From JAAFHN01 sp031421855 (GTDB lineage: Bacteria; Pseudomonadota; Gammaproteobacteria; Burkholderiales; Burkholderiaceae_C), in assembly GCA_031421855.1 (NCBI GenBank), contig JANOPN010000152.1, positions 1 to 43,671 of the forward strand: a DNA stretch of 43,671 nucleotides, written 5' to 3'. Under the pieces are notes generated by a model that saw only the letters and a list, made by a program, of their open reading frames with translations, did no database searches and had not been told where the DNA came from. This document shows, piece after piece, positions 9,168 to 16,625 of the stretch (position 1 is the stretch's first letter; every line of letters begins with the position of its first letter). The position numbers and the translations under genes were made by a program.

Positions 9168-9820
9168 GCCGAGCGCTCCGCACCGCTGTTTGACCGCAGC
9201 TTGCCGCTGGCAATGAATCCCATGCCCCACTGGGTGCTGCTGACCTCAAAGTCGGTGCAATGGGATTGCACGATGTCCCAGGGCGACCACATGTCGGCAG
9301 CGCGCAGGCAGTAGGGTCTGTTTTTCGCCCAAGCAAGCAAGTTGAGCGGCCCTGTCCACCAAGGGAAATACTTCATGCCAGCCATGGCGATGCGCGCTCC
9401 GGGTTTGCATTGGCGCAAGATATTGGCGACCGACTCAGGGCAACGGATCACGTCTTGGGTGTAGTTAAAAAGTACGGCATCGGCCAATTGCGGCAGTTGC
9501 ACGGTAATCGCGTCGGACTGCGTTTGCCACAAGTTTGGCCATTGCTCGCGCACACACCGCGCCTGGGCTTGCGCAAACATCGCTGAGCTTGGCTCAAAAG
9601 CCATCACCCGACCACTTGGCCCCACGGCGCGCAGCAACGCCGAGTAGCTCAAACCCGTACCCGCGCCGACATCCAGCACCACATCGCCGGGTTTGAGCCC
9701 CAACAAGGCGATCGTGCGCATGCGAAGCGGCATGGTGAACTCAGCCGAACGATCATACTGATCGGCTTCGACGCTGTATTTGGGGAGGGTTTCGCGGCGC
9801 GAACCGGCGCTGGGGGTCAT
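9164..9820 (-). CDS. Class I SAM-dependent methyltransferase
   Basis: 218 residues. Motif I 'VVLDVGAGTGLSYSALL' (about residues 50-66), followed by the acidic post-I strand 'RVMAFEPSSAMFAQAQ', defines the SAM-binding Rossmann fold. 'ADAVLFNYTQDVIRCPE' fits motif IV, and 'CKPGARIAMAG' fits the strand/loop before motif VI. The acceptor substrate cannot be told. Its stop (TGA, 9164-9166) overlaps the probable TTG start of the LtaS/OpgB-like gene, making it the first gene of a three-gene minus-strand operon with the glucan genes. It may modify the same envelope polymer or a lipid, but this rests on context only. The Shine-Dalgarno before the ATG is weak. Confidence 0.85.
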   Translation of the reverse strand: MTPSAGSRRETLPKYSVEADQYDRSAEFTMPLRMRTIALLGLKPGDVVLDVGAGTGLSYSALLRAVGPSGRVMAFEPSSAMFAQAQARCVREQWPNLWQTQSDAITVQLPQLADAVLFNYTQDVIRCPESVANILRQCKPGARIAMAGMKYFPWWTGPLNLLAWAKNRPYCLRAADMWSPWDIVQSHCTDFEVSSTQWGMGFIASGKLRSNSGAERSA

Positions 9821-9979
9821 GTCAATCGGTGGGGCAAAAGGTTGGGATGCGAGGCGGCGTGTGGTGCAACCCAGCCTAGAGTCGGTCAGATGTGCTCAAA
9901 CCTGACAGATGTGTTCAAACCGGACAAATGCGCAGTCGCATTGATGTTTGAACATTTCACATCAAGCCTTCGAAATTTC

Positions 9980-10037
9980 AAATTTGATAGCAACAAACCC
10001 AATAGATCCGGCGACCAGAGGCACATTTCATCAAAAA
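9980..10037 (+). repeat. Dispersed ~60-bp repeat, copy 2
   Basis: This is the best-preserved copy. It begins aaatttgatagcaacaaacc and includes aatagatccggcgaccagag, ending ...catcaaaaaa. The ends AAATTTGAT and ATCAAAAAA form an imperfect inverted repeat. It sits in the gap between the convergent 3' flank of rimO and the methyltransferase start. Confidence 0.8.
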
Positions 10038-10131
10038 AGAAGCGTTTCAAGCCGTTTTTGACCACCCAAACGCATTTTTTCAATCGAACTTACGCAAAAG
10101 CGTCACAGCAAGGCGCAGTGACGACGACAGT

Positions 10132-10167
10132 GCGGATAGAGCGGATAGAGCGGCTAGAGCGGCTAGG
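10132..10167 (+). repeat. Four-copy 9-bp tandem repeat (gcggataga/gcggctaga)
   Basis: Four consecutive 9-mers are seen: gcggataga, gcggataga, gcggctaga, gcggctagg. They lie 40 bp downstream of the rimO stop codon. This looks like a small variable-number tandem repeat with no evident function. Confidence 0.85.
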
Positions 10168-10206
10168 CGATGCAACGCGACTGGGGCGGTTTTACGTAAG
10201 TCCTAT

Positions 10207-11622
10207 TCAAAAAGGCATGGCAACCAAGTCATGCCCTTGGGTTTGGAGCACGCGGGCTTTGGTGAACTCGCCGACTTTGAGCTGCTTGCTGATTTTCTCG
10301 GGCGGCAGCAGGTGCACGATGCCGTCGATCTCGGGCGCGTCGGCATATGAGCGGCCGCGAGATCCTTTTTTGCCCAGCGCGGGCGCGTGATCAACCAGCA
10401 CTTGGATGGTGCTGCCGACGCGTTCGCGAAGCTTCTCGGCTGAGACTTCTTGGGCAAGCGCCATGAAGCGGGCTTTGCGCTCTTCGCGCAGCTCTTGTGG
10501 CACGGGGTCGGCGAGATCGTTGGCCGTGGCACCTTGCACGGGGCTGTAAGCGAAGCAACCGGCGCGGTCGATGCGAGCCTCGCGGACGAAACTGAGCAGC
10601 TCCGCAAACTCCGCCTCGGTTTCGCCCGGAAAACCGGCAATGAAGGTGCTGCGTATGACGATTTGTGGGCAAAGCTCGCGCCATTTGTTGATGCGCTCCA
10701 GGTTGCGCTCACCGCTTGCGGGGCGCTTCATGCGCTTGAGCACATCCGGGTGGGCGTGCTGCAACGGCACGTCCAGGTAGGGCAAAACCAAACCTTCGGC
10801 CATGAGCGGCACGATGTCGTCAACGTGCGGATAGGGGTAGACGTAGTGCAAGCGCACCCACGCGCCAAAGGGCTCCGCCAATTTGCCCAAGGCTTGGACC
10901 AAGTCGAGCATGCGGGTTTTGACGGGTTGGCCGTCAAAGAACCCGGTGCGGTATTTGACATCAACCCCGTAGGCTGATGTGTCTTGGCTCACGACCAGCA
11001 GCTCTTTGACACCGCCTTCAAAAAGCTTGCGCGCCTCAGTGAGCACGTCGCCAATGGGGCGGCTCACCAAGTCCCCGCGCATGCTGGGAATGATGCAAAA
11101 CGTGCAGCGGTGGTTGCAGCCTTCGCTGATTTTTAGGTAGGCATAGTGCCTTGGCGTGAGCTTGATGCCGACTCCGGGCAAAAACGCATCGGATAACTGC
11201 GAACCCAGCGGCGGAATCAAATCAACAAACGGGTCGTGCGGCTTAGGCAGGTGCAAATGCACCGCGTCCATGACCTCGTGGGTGGCATGCGGGCCGGTGA
11301 CGGCGAGCACGCTGGGGTGCATTTGACGCACCAAGTTTTCGCCGCCCTCGCCCGCCTTGGCCCCGAGGCAACCGGTGACGATGACTTTGCCGTTTTCGGC
11401 CAAGGCCTCGGCAATGGTGTCTAGGCTCTCTTTGACGGCTTCGTCAATGAAGCCGCAGGTGTTGACAATGACCAAGTCCGCACCCTCAAATGTCTTTGAG
11501 GTCTCATACCCTTCGGCACTCAGCTGGGTGAGGATGAGTTCGCTGTCGGTGAGGGCTTTGGGACAGCCCAGGCTGACGAAACCGACTTTGGGGGCGGTGG
11601 TTCGGGTGGCGATGGCAGTCAT
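10207..11622 (-). CDS. rimO: Ribosomal protein S12 methylthiotransferase RimO
   Basis: 471 residues. It is a radical-SAM methylthiotransferase that modifies an aspartate of ribosomal protein S12. The N-terminal UPF0004 domain supplies three cluster cysteines (C20 in 'LGCPK', C56 in 'NTCGF', C85 in 'TGCLG'). The radical-SAM CxxxCxxC is C169-C173-C176 ('CNHRCTFC'). A C-terminal TRAM-like stretch ('STIQVLVDHAPALGKKGSRG') ends the protein. 'GCPKALTDSE' and 'PSMRGDLVSRP' are RimO- rather than MiaB-type. The slightly extended C-terminus ('EISKQLKVGEFTKARVLQTQGHDLVA') matches the family. It stands alone, downstream of tRNA-Val and its terminator. Confidence 0.96.
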   Translation of the reverse strand: MTAIATRTTAPKVGFVSLGCPKALTDSELILTQLSAEGYETSKTFEGADLVIVNTCGFIDEAVKESLDTIAEALAENGKVIVTGCLGAKAGEGGENLVRQMHPSVLAVTGPHATHEVMDAVHLHLPKPHDPFVDLIPPLGSQLSDAFLPGVGIKLTPRHYAYLKISEGCNHRCTFCIIPSMRGDLVSRPIGDVLTEARKLFEGGVKELLVVSQDTSAYGVDVKYRTGFFDGQPVKTRMLDLVQALGKLAEPFGAWVRLHYVYPYPHVDDIVPLMAEGLVLPYLDVPLQHAHPDVLKRMKRPASGERNLERINKWRELCPQIVIRSTFIAGFPGETEAEFAELLSFVREARIDRAGCFAYSPVQGATANDLADPVPQELREERKARFMALAQEVSAEKLRERVGSTIQVLVDHAPALGKKGSRGRSYADAPEIDGIVHLLPPEKISKQLKVGEFTKARVLQTQGHDLVAMPF

Positions 11623-11661
11623 GTGGGCTAGTCCGGATTGGTGCCTCTTGGAGGCGCGTCA

Positions 11662-11696
11662 ACAAAAACGGCCCCTGAACTTGCGCCCAGGAGCCG
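11662..11696 (-). terminator. Rho-independent terminator downstream of tRNA-Val
   Basis: On the minus strand, a CGGCTCCTG...CAGGGGCCG stem (plus-strand arms 11669-11677 and 11688-11696, one bulge/mismatch) with a 10-nt loop is followed by GTTTTTGTT. It lies 8 bp past the CCA end of the tRNA and separates it from rimO. Confidence 0.8.
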
Positions 11697-11703
11697 TGGT
11701 GTC

Positions 11704-11778
11704 TGGTGGGCGGTACATGGATCGAACATGTGACCCCTGCCGTGTGAAGGCAGTGCTCTACCGCTGAGCTAACCGCCC
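11704..11778 (-). tRNA. tRNA-Val(CAC)
   Basis: 75 nt including an encoded CCA. Acceptor GGGCGGT pairs with ACCGCCC and the discriminator base is A. The D-arm is 'TAGCTCAGCGGTAGAGC'. Anticodon stem CTGCC/GGCAG encloses the loop TTCACAC, giving anticodon CAC (valine, GUG codons). The T-arm is 'CATGTTCGATCCATG'. It lies between dnaQ and rimO on the same strand, followed by a clear terminator. Confidence 0.95.
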
Positions 11779-11848
11779 TGCAACGCACATTTGGGTACCG
11801 ACTCAGCGCCTGCCGAACCGACCGGCCGTGCGCCGAAGGAACTTCGAA

Positions 11849-12565
11849 TTATGCCACAGGGCTACTTTCAATCCGGCGCCAGACGGTTTTGCCGCCGCAC
11901 GATTTGTCAATTTCTGCCAAGACAAGCTCGTGCGCAGACAGCTCGGAATCGCTGGCTGACAAAACGGATAAGTTGAGCAAGCCCAAATCAACGCGGGTGA
12001 GCGCAGCCACCTGCGACGCACCGCCGTGCAGGTCAATCGCCAGCGAGTCTTGGCCACGCGTCATGCCCAAATACACGTCGGCGAGCAGTTCAGCGTCAAG
12101 CAAGGCGCCGTGCAACACCCGGCTCGAGTTGTCAACACCCAAGCGGTCACACAGGGCATCAAGCCCGTTTCGCTTACCTGGCCACTGTTGCTTGGCCATG
12201 ACCAGCGAGCAAACCACTTTGGACGCAACCCGCTTGAACGGCTGGCACCCGGCAGCTGCCAGCTCGGCATCTAAAAAACCGACGTCAAACGCCGCGTTAT
12301 GGATGATGACTTCGGCGCCATCGATGTATTGCACAAACGCCGAAGCAATCTCCTTGAATTTGGGCTTGTCTGCCAGCGACGCATCGCTGATGCCATGCAC
12401 CGCAAACGCCTCGGGGCTGCTCAAGCGCTCGGGGTTGATGTAGTGGTGCCAGTTGTTGCCGGTGGGTTTTCGGTTGACCAACTCAACGCAACCAATTTCA
12501 ATGATTTTGTCGCCGGTGATGGGCGACAGGCCTGTGGTTTCGGTGTCGAGGAAAATTTGTCTCAT
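11849..12565 (-). CDS. dnaQ: DNA polymerase III epsilon subunit, 3'-5' proofreading exonuclease
   Basis: 238 residues. It is a DEDDh exonuclease. Exo I is 'FLDTETTGL' (D7, E9), Exo II is 'IIHNAAFDVGFLDAEL', and Exo III contains 'RVLHGALLDAELLADVYL' with the H and D. 'YINPERLSSPEAFAVHGIS' is typical of DnaQ. The C-terminal ~50 residues are the variable tail, in which epsilon binds alpha. It is the proofreading subunit of the replicative polymerase. It lies 25 bp after the pseudo-receiver gene on the same strand, so co-transcription is likely. tRNA-Val follows 70 bp downstream. Confidence 0.95.
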   Translation of the reverse strand: MRQIFLDTETTGLSPITGDKIIEIGCVELVNRKPTGNNWHHYINPERLSSPEAFAVHGISDASLADKPKFKEIASAFVQYIDGAEVIIHNAAFDVGFLDAELAAAGCQPFKRVASKVVCSLVMAKQQWPGKRNGLDALCDRLGVDNSSRVLHGALLDAELLADVYLGMTRGQDSLAIDLHGGASQVAALTRVDLGLLNLSVLSASDSELSAHELVLAEIDKSCGGKTVWRRIESSPVA

Positions 12566-12590
12566 GATGTCGTTTGGGTCAACTCGCAGC

Positions 12591-13364
12591 CTAGCGCGAA
12601 GCGCGCATCAAGACGGTCTCTACGTCTTGCACATCAAAGGGCGGTGCCAAAACGCCTTTTGCACCCGCAGCCCAGGCACGCAGGCGAATGAGTGGCCCGC
12701 GATTAGACGCAATCACGAACGGGGTGGCCATGCGGTTGCGCGCCATCGACACCAAATCCCAGGCTTGCGCGCCAGCGTCACCCACGTTGATCATCGCCAC
12801 CACGTAGTGCTGAAAGCGCAACAGGCTCTGGGCTTCGATGACCGAGGCAACATCGTCCAACTCGCAAAATCCGCGCGCCGCGAGTGCCGCGCGAATGAAC
12901 AGGCGCGTGTCGCGATCAGCATCGACCAGCAAAATTCGCTCTTTCGACTCGAGTACGTCGGGGGTGGTGTCTGCCGACTCCATGCGGTCCAAGTCGAGGT
13001 CCACGGCTGCGCTGTCGCTGCCATGCACGTCAAACAAGTGATCCATCGCGCCAACCAAACGCTGCCAGTCGATGGGTCGATTCAAGACCTCCAGCACGTT
13101 GGGCGGCGTGTGTTGATGATCGACGTCGCTGCTGATGACCCAAACCGGCAGCATTTCGGGGTGGGTCGCCATCGCCTCAGCGTAGCCGCGTCGCGCGCCT
13201 TCAGAGCTGCCATCAACCAAGATGATGCTGGGGCGACGCGCTGCACCCTCGCGCCAAGGCAAATAAACCGTCGCGCGGTCGCGTGAGAGCGCCAGCAGCG
13301 AGCGAATGGCGTGCCGCTCGGCTGAATCAAATCCGTACACCATCACAAAAACCGACTTCGCCAT
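12591..13364 (-). CDS. Protein with two receiver-like domains, phosphorylation site apparently lost
   Basis: 257 residues. The C-terminal half (about 140-255) reads as a CheY-like receiver: 'RILLVDADRDTRLFIRAALAARGF' is the acidic-pocket strand, 'YVVAMINVGDAGAQAWDLV' the phosphoacceptor strand, 'TPFVIAS' the Thr/Ser strand and 'AWAAGAKGVLAPPF' the usual lysine-proline region. The residue at the normal acceptor aspartate appears to be Asn, and the lysine before the proline is replaced. The N-terminal half repeats the same strand/helix pattern ('SVFVMVYGFDSAERHAIRSLLAL', 'ILEV-LNRPIDW'). There is no output domain. This suggests a phosphorylation-independent adaptor or decoy. It lies directly upstream of dnaQ. 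No family name can be given with confidence. Confidence 0.65.
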   Translation of the reverse strand: MAKSVFVMVYGFDSAERHAIRSLLALSRDRATVYLPWREGAARRPSIILVDGSSEGARRGYAEAMATHPEMLPVWVISSDVDHQHTPPNVLEVLNRPIDWQRLVGAMDHLFDVHGSDSAAVDLDLDRMESADTTPDVLESKERILLVDADRDTRLFIRAALAARGFCELDDVASVIEAQSLLRFQHYVVAMINVGDAGAQAWDLVSMARNRMATPFVIASNRGPLIRLRAWAAGAKGVLAPPFDVQDVETVLMRASR

Positions 13365-13414
13365 CCATTCAATCCATTTGGTTCAACACACAAGCCCGGA
13401 CCAACCATCCTGTA

Positions 13415-14647
13415 TCAACGGCTGGCCTCGATCGGACGACGCTTTTGCACGTAGGCATCGCTTGGCAGGTATTTTGACCCATCAGCGTAGCGCCACTGAA
13501 CCATCGTACCTTTGCCGCCACGCACGTCCAGTTTGCCGACAAACGCACCCATGGTCGCCTGATGGTCAATCGCGCGAAACTCAGCGGGGCCAAACGGGGT
13601 GCTGAATTTCAAACCGCGCAGCGCCTTGACCAATTTTTCTTGGTCGGTACTGCCCGCTTTTTTGATGGCCGCAAAAATAGCCTGCATCGTGGCGTAGCCC
13701 ACGACTGAGCCAACTTTGGGGTTTTCGTTGTATTTGCGGTAATAACTGGTCGCAAAACTGGCGTGTTCGCGCGAATCAATTTGATCCCACGGGTAACCGG
13801 TGACGATCCAGCCTTTGGGGGTTTCGTCTTTCAACACGTCCAAATATTCTGGCTCACCCGAGAGCATGCTGACGACCGGGGTTTTGGGGAAGATGTTGCG
13901 CTGATTGCCTTCGCGCACCAGTTTGGCCAGATCAGCCCCAAAGGTGACGTTGAAAATCGCGTCGGGCTTGGTGGCCATGATGGCCGACAACGTGCTGCCT
14001 GCGTCGAGCTTGCCCAAGGCAGGCCACTGCTCATTGACAAATTCGACATCGGGACGCGCAGCCTTGAGCAGCTCTTTGAAGCTCGCCACGGCCGACTGGC
14101 CGTATTCGTAGTTGGGTGCCAGAGTTGCCCAGCGCTTGGCTGGCAGCTTGGCGGCCTCTTCGACCAACATTGCCGACTGCATGTAGGTGCTGGGGCGCAG
14201 CCTGAAGGTGTAGCGATTGCCTTTGTCCCAAACGATTGCATCGGTCAGCGGCTCGCTCGCAACGAAAACCCGTTTGTTTTTGACCGCATGGTCCGCCAGC
14301 GCCAGACCGACGTTTGACAGAAATCCGCCAGCCAACACATCGACTTTTTCTTTGGATGTGAGCTCCACCGCATGGCGCAGTGCCTCTTCAGGCTTGCCAC
14401 CGTCGTCGCGGGCAACCACCTCAATCTTGCGACCCAGCAAACCGCCTTGGGCGTTGACCTCGTCAACCGCGAGTTGCCAACCTTGGCGATACGGCGTGGT
14501 GAACTGCGCCATGGTTGAGTAGCTGTTGATCTCGCCAATTTTGATTGGCGCGGTGTTGGCCACCTTGCCTTGAGCAAACGCAGCAGAACACACAACGGAC
14601 ATGGCAAGCGCACAAGCCACACGACCCACAAACCGATCAGCACTCAT
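13415..14647 (-). CDS. ABC transporter substrate-binding protein, LivK-type (branched-chain amino acid family)
   Basis: 410 residues. The signal peptide is 'FVGRVACALAMSVVCSAAFA' with cleavage after about residue 25, indicating periplasmic export. The mature protein has the type I periplasmic-binding fold of the Leu/Ile/Val family: 'PIKIGEINSYS', 'GWQLAVDEVNAQGGLLGRKIEVVARDDGGKPEEALRHAVEL', 'VDVLAGGFLSNVGLALAD'. The ribosome site AGGAG lies 7 nt before the ATG. No permease or ATPase genes are adjacent, so it is an orphan binding protein. The ligand cannot be read; comamonad members of this family bind amino acids, amides or aromatic acids. The ends of two neighbouring genes give no metabolic hint. 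Confidence 0.9.
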   Translation of the reverse strand: MSADRFVGRVACALAMSVVCSAAFAQGKVANTAPIKIGEINSYSTMAQFTTPYRQGWQLAVDEVNAQGGLLGRKIEVVARDDGGKPEEALRHAVELTSKEKVDVLAGGFLSNVGLALADHAVKNKRVFVASEPLTDAIVWDKGNRYTFRLRPSTYMQSAMLVEEAAKLPAKRWATLAPNYEYGQSAVASFKELLKAARPDVEFVNEQWPALGKLDAGSTLSAIMATKPDAIFNVTFGADLAKLVREGNQRNIFPKTPVVSMLSGEPEYLDVLKDETPKGWIVTGYPWDQIDSREHASFATSYYRKYNENPKVGSVVGYATMQAIFAAIKKAGSTDQEKLVKALRGLKFSTPFGPAEFRAIDHQATMGAFVGKLDVRGGKGTMVQWRYADGSKYLPSDAYVQKRRPIEASR

Positions 14648-14777
14648 CGACAGACTCCTAAACAGACCAAGGGCGCAAAGTGTAGCGCCGCTTGACCCTG
14701 CAACGCGAAGCAGTCCGTTTGGGATGACGAGCTTGACTGGCTTAGTGCGATCTCACCAATTCAGTTTGGTGTCAATT

Positions 14778-14837
14778 TAAATTTGATAGCAACGAACTCA
14801 ATGAATCCGGCGACCAAGTGCCAATTTATCGATAAAA
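14778..14837 (+). repeat. Dispersed ~60-bp repeat, copy 3
   Basis: It contains aaatttgatagcaacgaact and aatgaatccggcgaccaagt, then gccaatttatcgataaaaat. It lies 8 bp past the stop of the MipA/OmpV-like gene and upstream of the binding-protein gene. Confidence 0.8.
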
Positions 14838-14845
14838 ATCACGCG

Positions 14846-15625
14846 TCAACCCCCAAAACGCTGCAAACCGAGTTGCACGCTGTGGGTGGCGCGTGAGCTG
14901 ATGCGGCTGCGCACTTGGCCCAGCGGCACGCTGGTGTTGATGCCGCCACTCCAAGCCCAGTTCGTGCTGGCTTTGCCGCGAATGCTCAGGCCCAAACCCA
15001 TGTCACCAATGCCCGCACCCAGCGTGCTGGATACAGGGCCATTGGCCGAGTAAGCCGTGCGCCAATGGATTTTGTTGCCGACCGTGAACCCCGCACTGGC
15101 ACCCACCAGACGCTCGGGCGACACATAGAGCACCCGGCCCAGTCCAGCGGTGAGGGTCACGCCGTCGCCCCGACCCAGCAAGTCGGCGGTGGTTTCGCCG
15201 ACCAGCGACCAACGCTCGCCTAACGCCTTGCTACCCACCAAACGCCCACGAATGGTGTGTTTGCCTTTGGACAGCGCATCAAAACCCTCGCCCGTGCTCA
15301 AGTTGTGCAGGCGCAGCGAGGCGCTGAGGGTCAAACCGGGGTCTTGAACGATGCGGTACGCCAGCGCCGGTTCGCGTTGAAACAAATTCGCGCCCACAAA
15401 GTCGTCTGCATCAACGGTGCCCACGCTCCAGCGGCCCCAGCGCAGGCCCAGCGCTGGGCGCAGCCGCGTGCTGCGGTCAGGCCCCCCGGCATCGCTGACC
15501 TTGACCCGAACGCCATAAGACCAACGAACCCGGGGCTTGGCGCCTTCGTCGTCGTCTTTGGGCCAGTCTTGGGCCTGAGCGGCGCCCAAAAGCGACCCCA
15601 CCACGAGCGATAACAGTAACTTCAC
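14846..15625 (-). CDS. MipA/OmpV family outer-membrane protein
   Basis: 259 residues. A short signal peptide ('MKLLLSLVVGSLLGAAQA') is followed by alternating beta-strand patterns rich in Gly, Arg and aromatic residues ('WSYGVRVKVSDAG', 'RLRPALGLRWGRWSVG', 'LTLSASLRLHNL', 'WSLVGETTADLLG', 'VSPERLVGASAGFTVG'). The last three motifs are typical of MipA/OmpV. The family is predicted to form a beta-barrel and is linked to peptidoglycan scaffolding or outer-membrane permeability. The start is GTG at 15625 with GGGG about 5 nt upstream; an ATG further up is out of frame. It is divergent from tauE across a 142-bp shared promoter region. The barrel assignment is by pattern, the function by family only. 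Confidence 0.78.
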   Translation of the reverse strand: MKLLLSLVVGSLLGAAQAQDWPKDDDEGAKPRVRWSYGVRVKVSDAGGPDRSTRLRPALGLRWGRWSVGTVDADDFVGANLFQREPALAYRIVQDPGLTLSASLRLHNLSTGEGFDALSKGKHTIRGRLVGSKALGERWSLVGETTADLLGRGDGVTLTAGLGRVLYVSPERLVGASAGFTVGNKIHWRTAYSANGPVSSTLGAGIGDMGLGLSIRGKASTNWAWSGGINTSVPLGQVRSRISSRATHSVQLGLQRFGG

Positions 15626-15767
15626 AAATGCCCCGACATGTTTCTAAATTCAGCTGCAAATGTGACACGAAACCACCTCAATGCATCTCGGGGAATTTGC
15701 TTATGCGCATATTGGTATGACGACAAAGTAGTTTGTTTATCAACTGCCATGAGCGAAAGTCCGCCCC

Positions 15768-16616
15768 ATGTTTGCAGAATCAGCCCTTTGGCTTTCAACC
15801 CTATCGCAATTGCCCCAGTGGATTGCCCAAGTTAACCCCTGGTTGATTGCCACCGGCTTGGGCGTGGGACTGACCGTCGGGCTGACTGGCGTGGGCGGGG
15901 GCTCGCTGATGACCCCAGCCTTGATTTTTGGCTTTGGCATACCGCCCCACATTGCCGTGGGCACTGACTTGCTTTTTGCGGCCGCCACCAAAGCCGCCGG
16001 GTCGGCAACGCTTGCCAAAAGCCGCCAAATTGACTGGCGAATCGTGTGGGCTCTGAGTGCAGGCAGCATTCCGGCGGCGTTGATCATGCTGGCTGTCATG
16101 TCGCAACTGGGCGGCGCGAGCGCAGCCTCACACAGCGCCATACGCTCGGTTTTGGGGGTGGCTTTGCTGCTCACGGCCGCTGCAACCGCCTGGAAGGTGT
16201 GGCGTGGCTCACCCAGCGCCGCAGCAGCACCCGCCACATCGGCTTTACCTCTATCTTGGCGCCGCCACGCCACAGCCTGCGCTTTGGGCGCAGTCATTGG
16301 CGCCATGGTGAGCTTGACCTCGGTTGGTGCGGGTGCGATTGGCGTGAGCGCCCTGCTCTTGGTCTACCCCATGATCGCCACGCAGCGCATCGTGGCGGCC
16401 GACATCGCCTATGCCGTGCCGTTGACGCTGATCGCGGGGCTGGGCCACGCAGCCATGGGCCATGTCGACGCCCAACTACTCGCCACGCTTTTGATCGGCT
16501 CACTGCCCGGTATTTGGCTGGGCACACGCCTGGCCGGCAAAACGCCCGACCGGGTGCTGCGGGGGCTGCTCACGGTGCCGCTGGCTTGGGCCGGCAGCAA
16601 ACTTCTTTTTCAGTAA
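15768..16616 (+). CDS. TauE/SafE family sulfite/sulfonate exporter-like permease
   Basis: 282 residues with about eight hydrophobic helices. The N-terminal signature 'VGLTVGLTGVGGGSLMTPALI' and the internal repeat 'GAVIGAMVSLTSVGAGAIGVSALLLVYP' are the two TauE/SafE half-repeats. The family moves sulfur-containing anions or organic acids across the inner membrane. Its place as the first gene of the sulfate-assimilation operon, 9 bp before cysI, supports a sulfur role such as sulfite export or sulfate entry. The direction of transport cannot be decided from sequence. The 142-bp upstream gap (15626-15767) must hold the operon promoter; I see no convincing CysB box by eye. Confidence 0.88.
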   Translation: MFAESALWLSTLSQLPQWIAQVNPWLIATGLGVGLTVGLTGVGGGSLMTPALIFGFGIPPHIAVGTDLLFAAATKAAGSATLAKSRQIDWRIVWALSAGSIPAALIMLAVMSQLGGASAASHSAIRSVLGVALLLTAAATAWKVWRGSPSAAAAPATSALPLSWRRHATACALGAVIGAMVSLTSVGAGAIGVSALLLVYPMIATQRIVAADIAYAVPLTLIAGLGHAAMGHVDAQLLATLLIGSLPGIWLGTRLAGKTPDRVLRGLLTVPLAWAGSKLLFQ

Positions 16617-16625
16617 ACCACTTAG

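Larger units (their letters stand above)
9821..10206. other. 386-bp repeat-rich intergenic stretch
   Basis: It holds two imperfect copies of 'ctgacagatgtgttcaaac' (about 9893-9922), dispersed-repeat copy 2 (9980-10037) and a 9-bp tandem array (10132-10167). Short open frames here have no ribosome sites or recognisable domains. No gene is called. Confidence 0.7.

Noticed and set aside
12453..13286. A 277-codon plus-strand frame opposite dnaQ and the pseudo-receiver gene
   Set aside because: The opposite strand carries clear DnaQ motifs and receiver patterns. This frame spans both genes and has no ribosome site.
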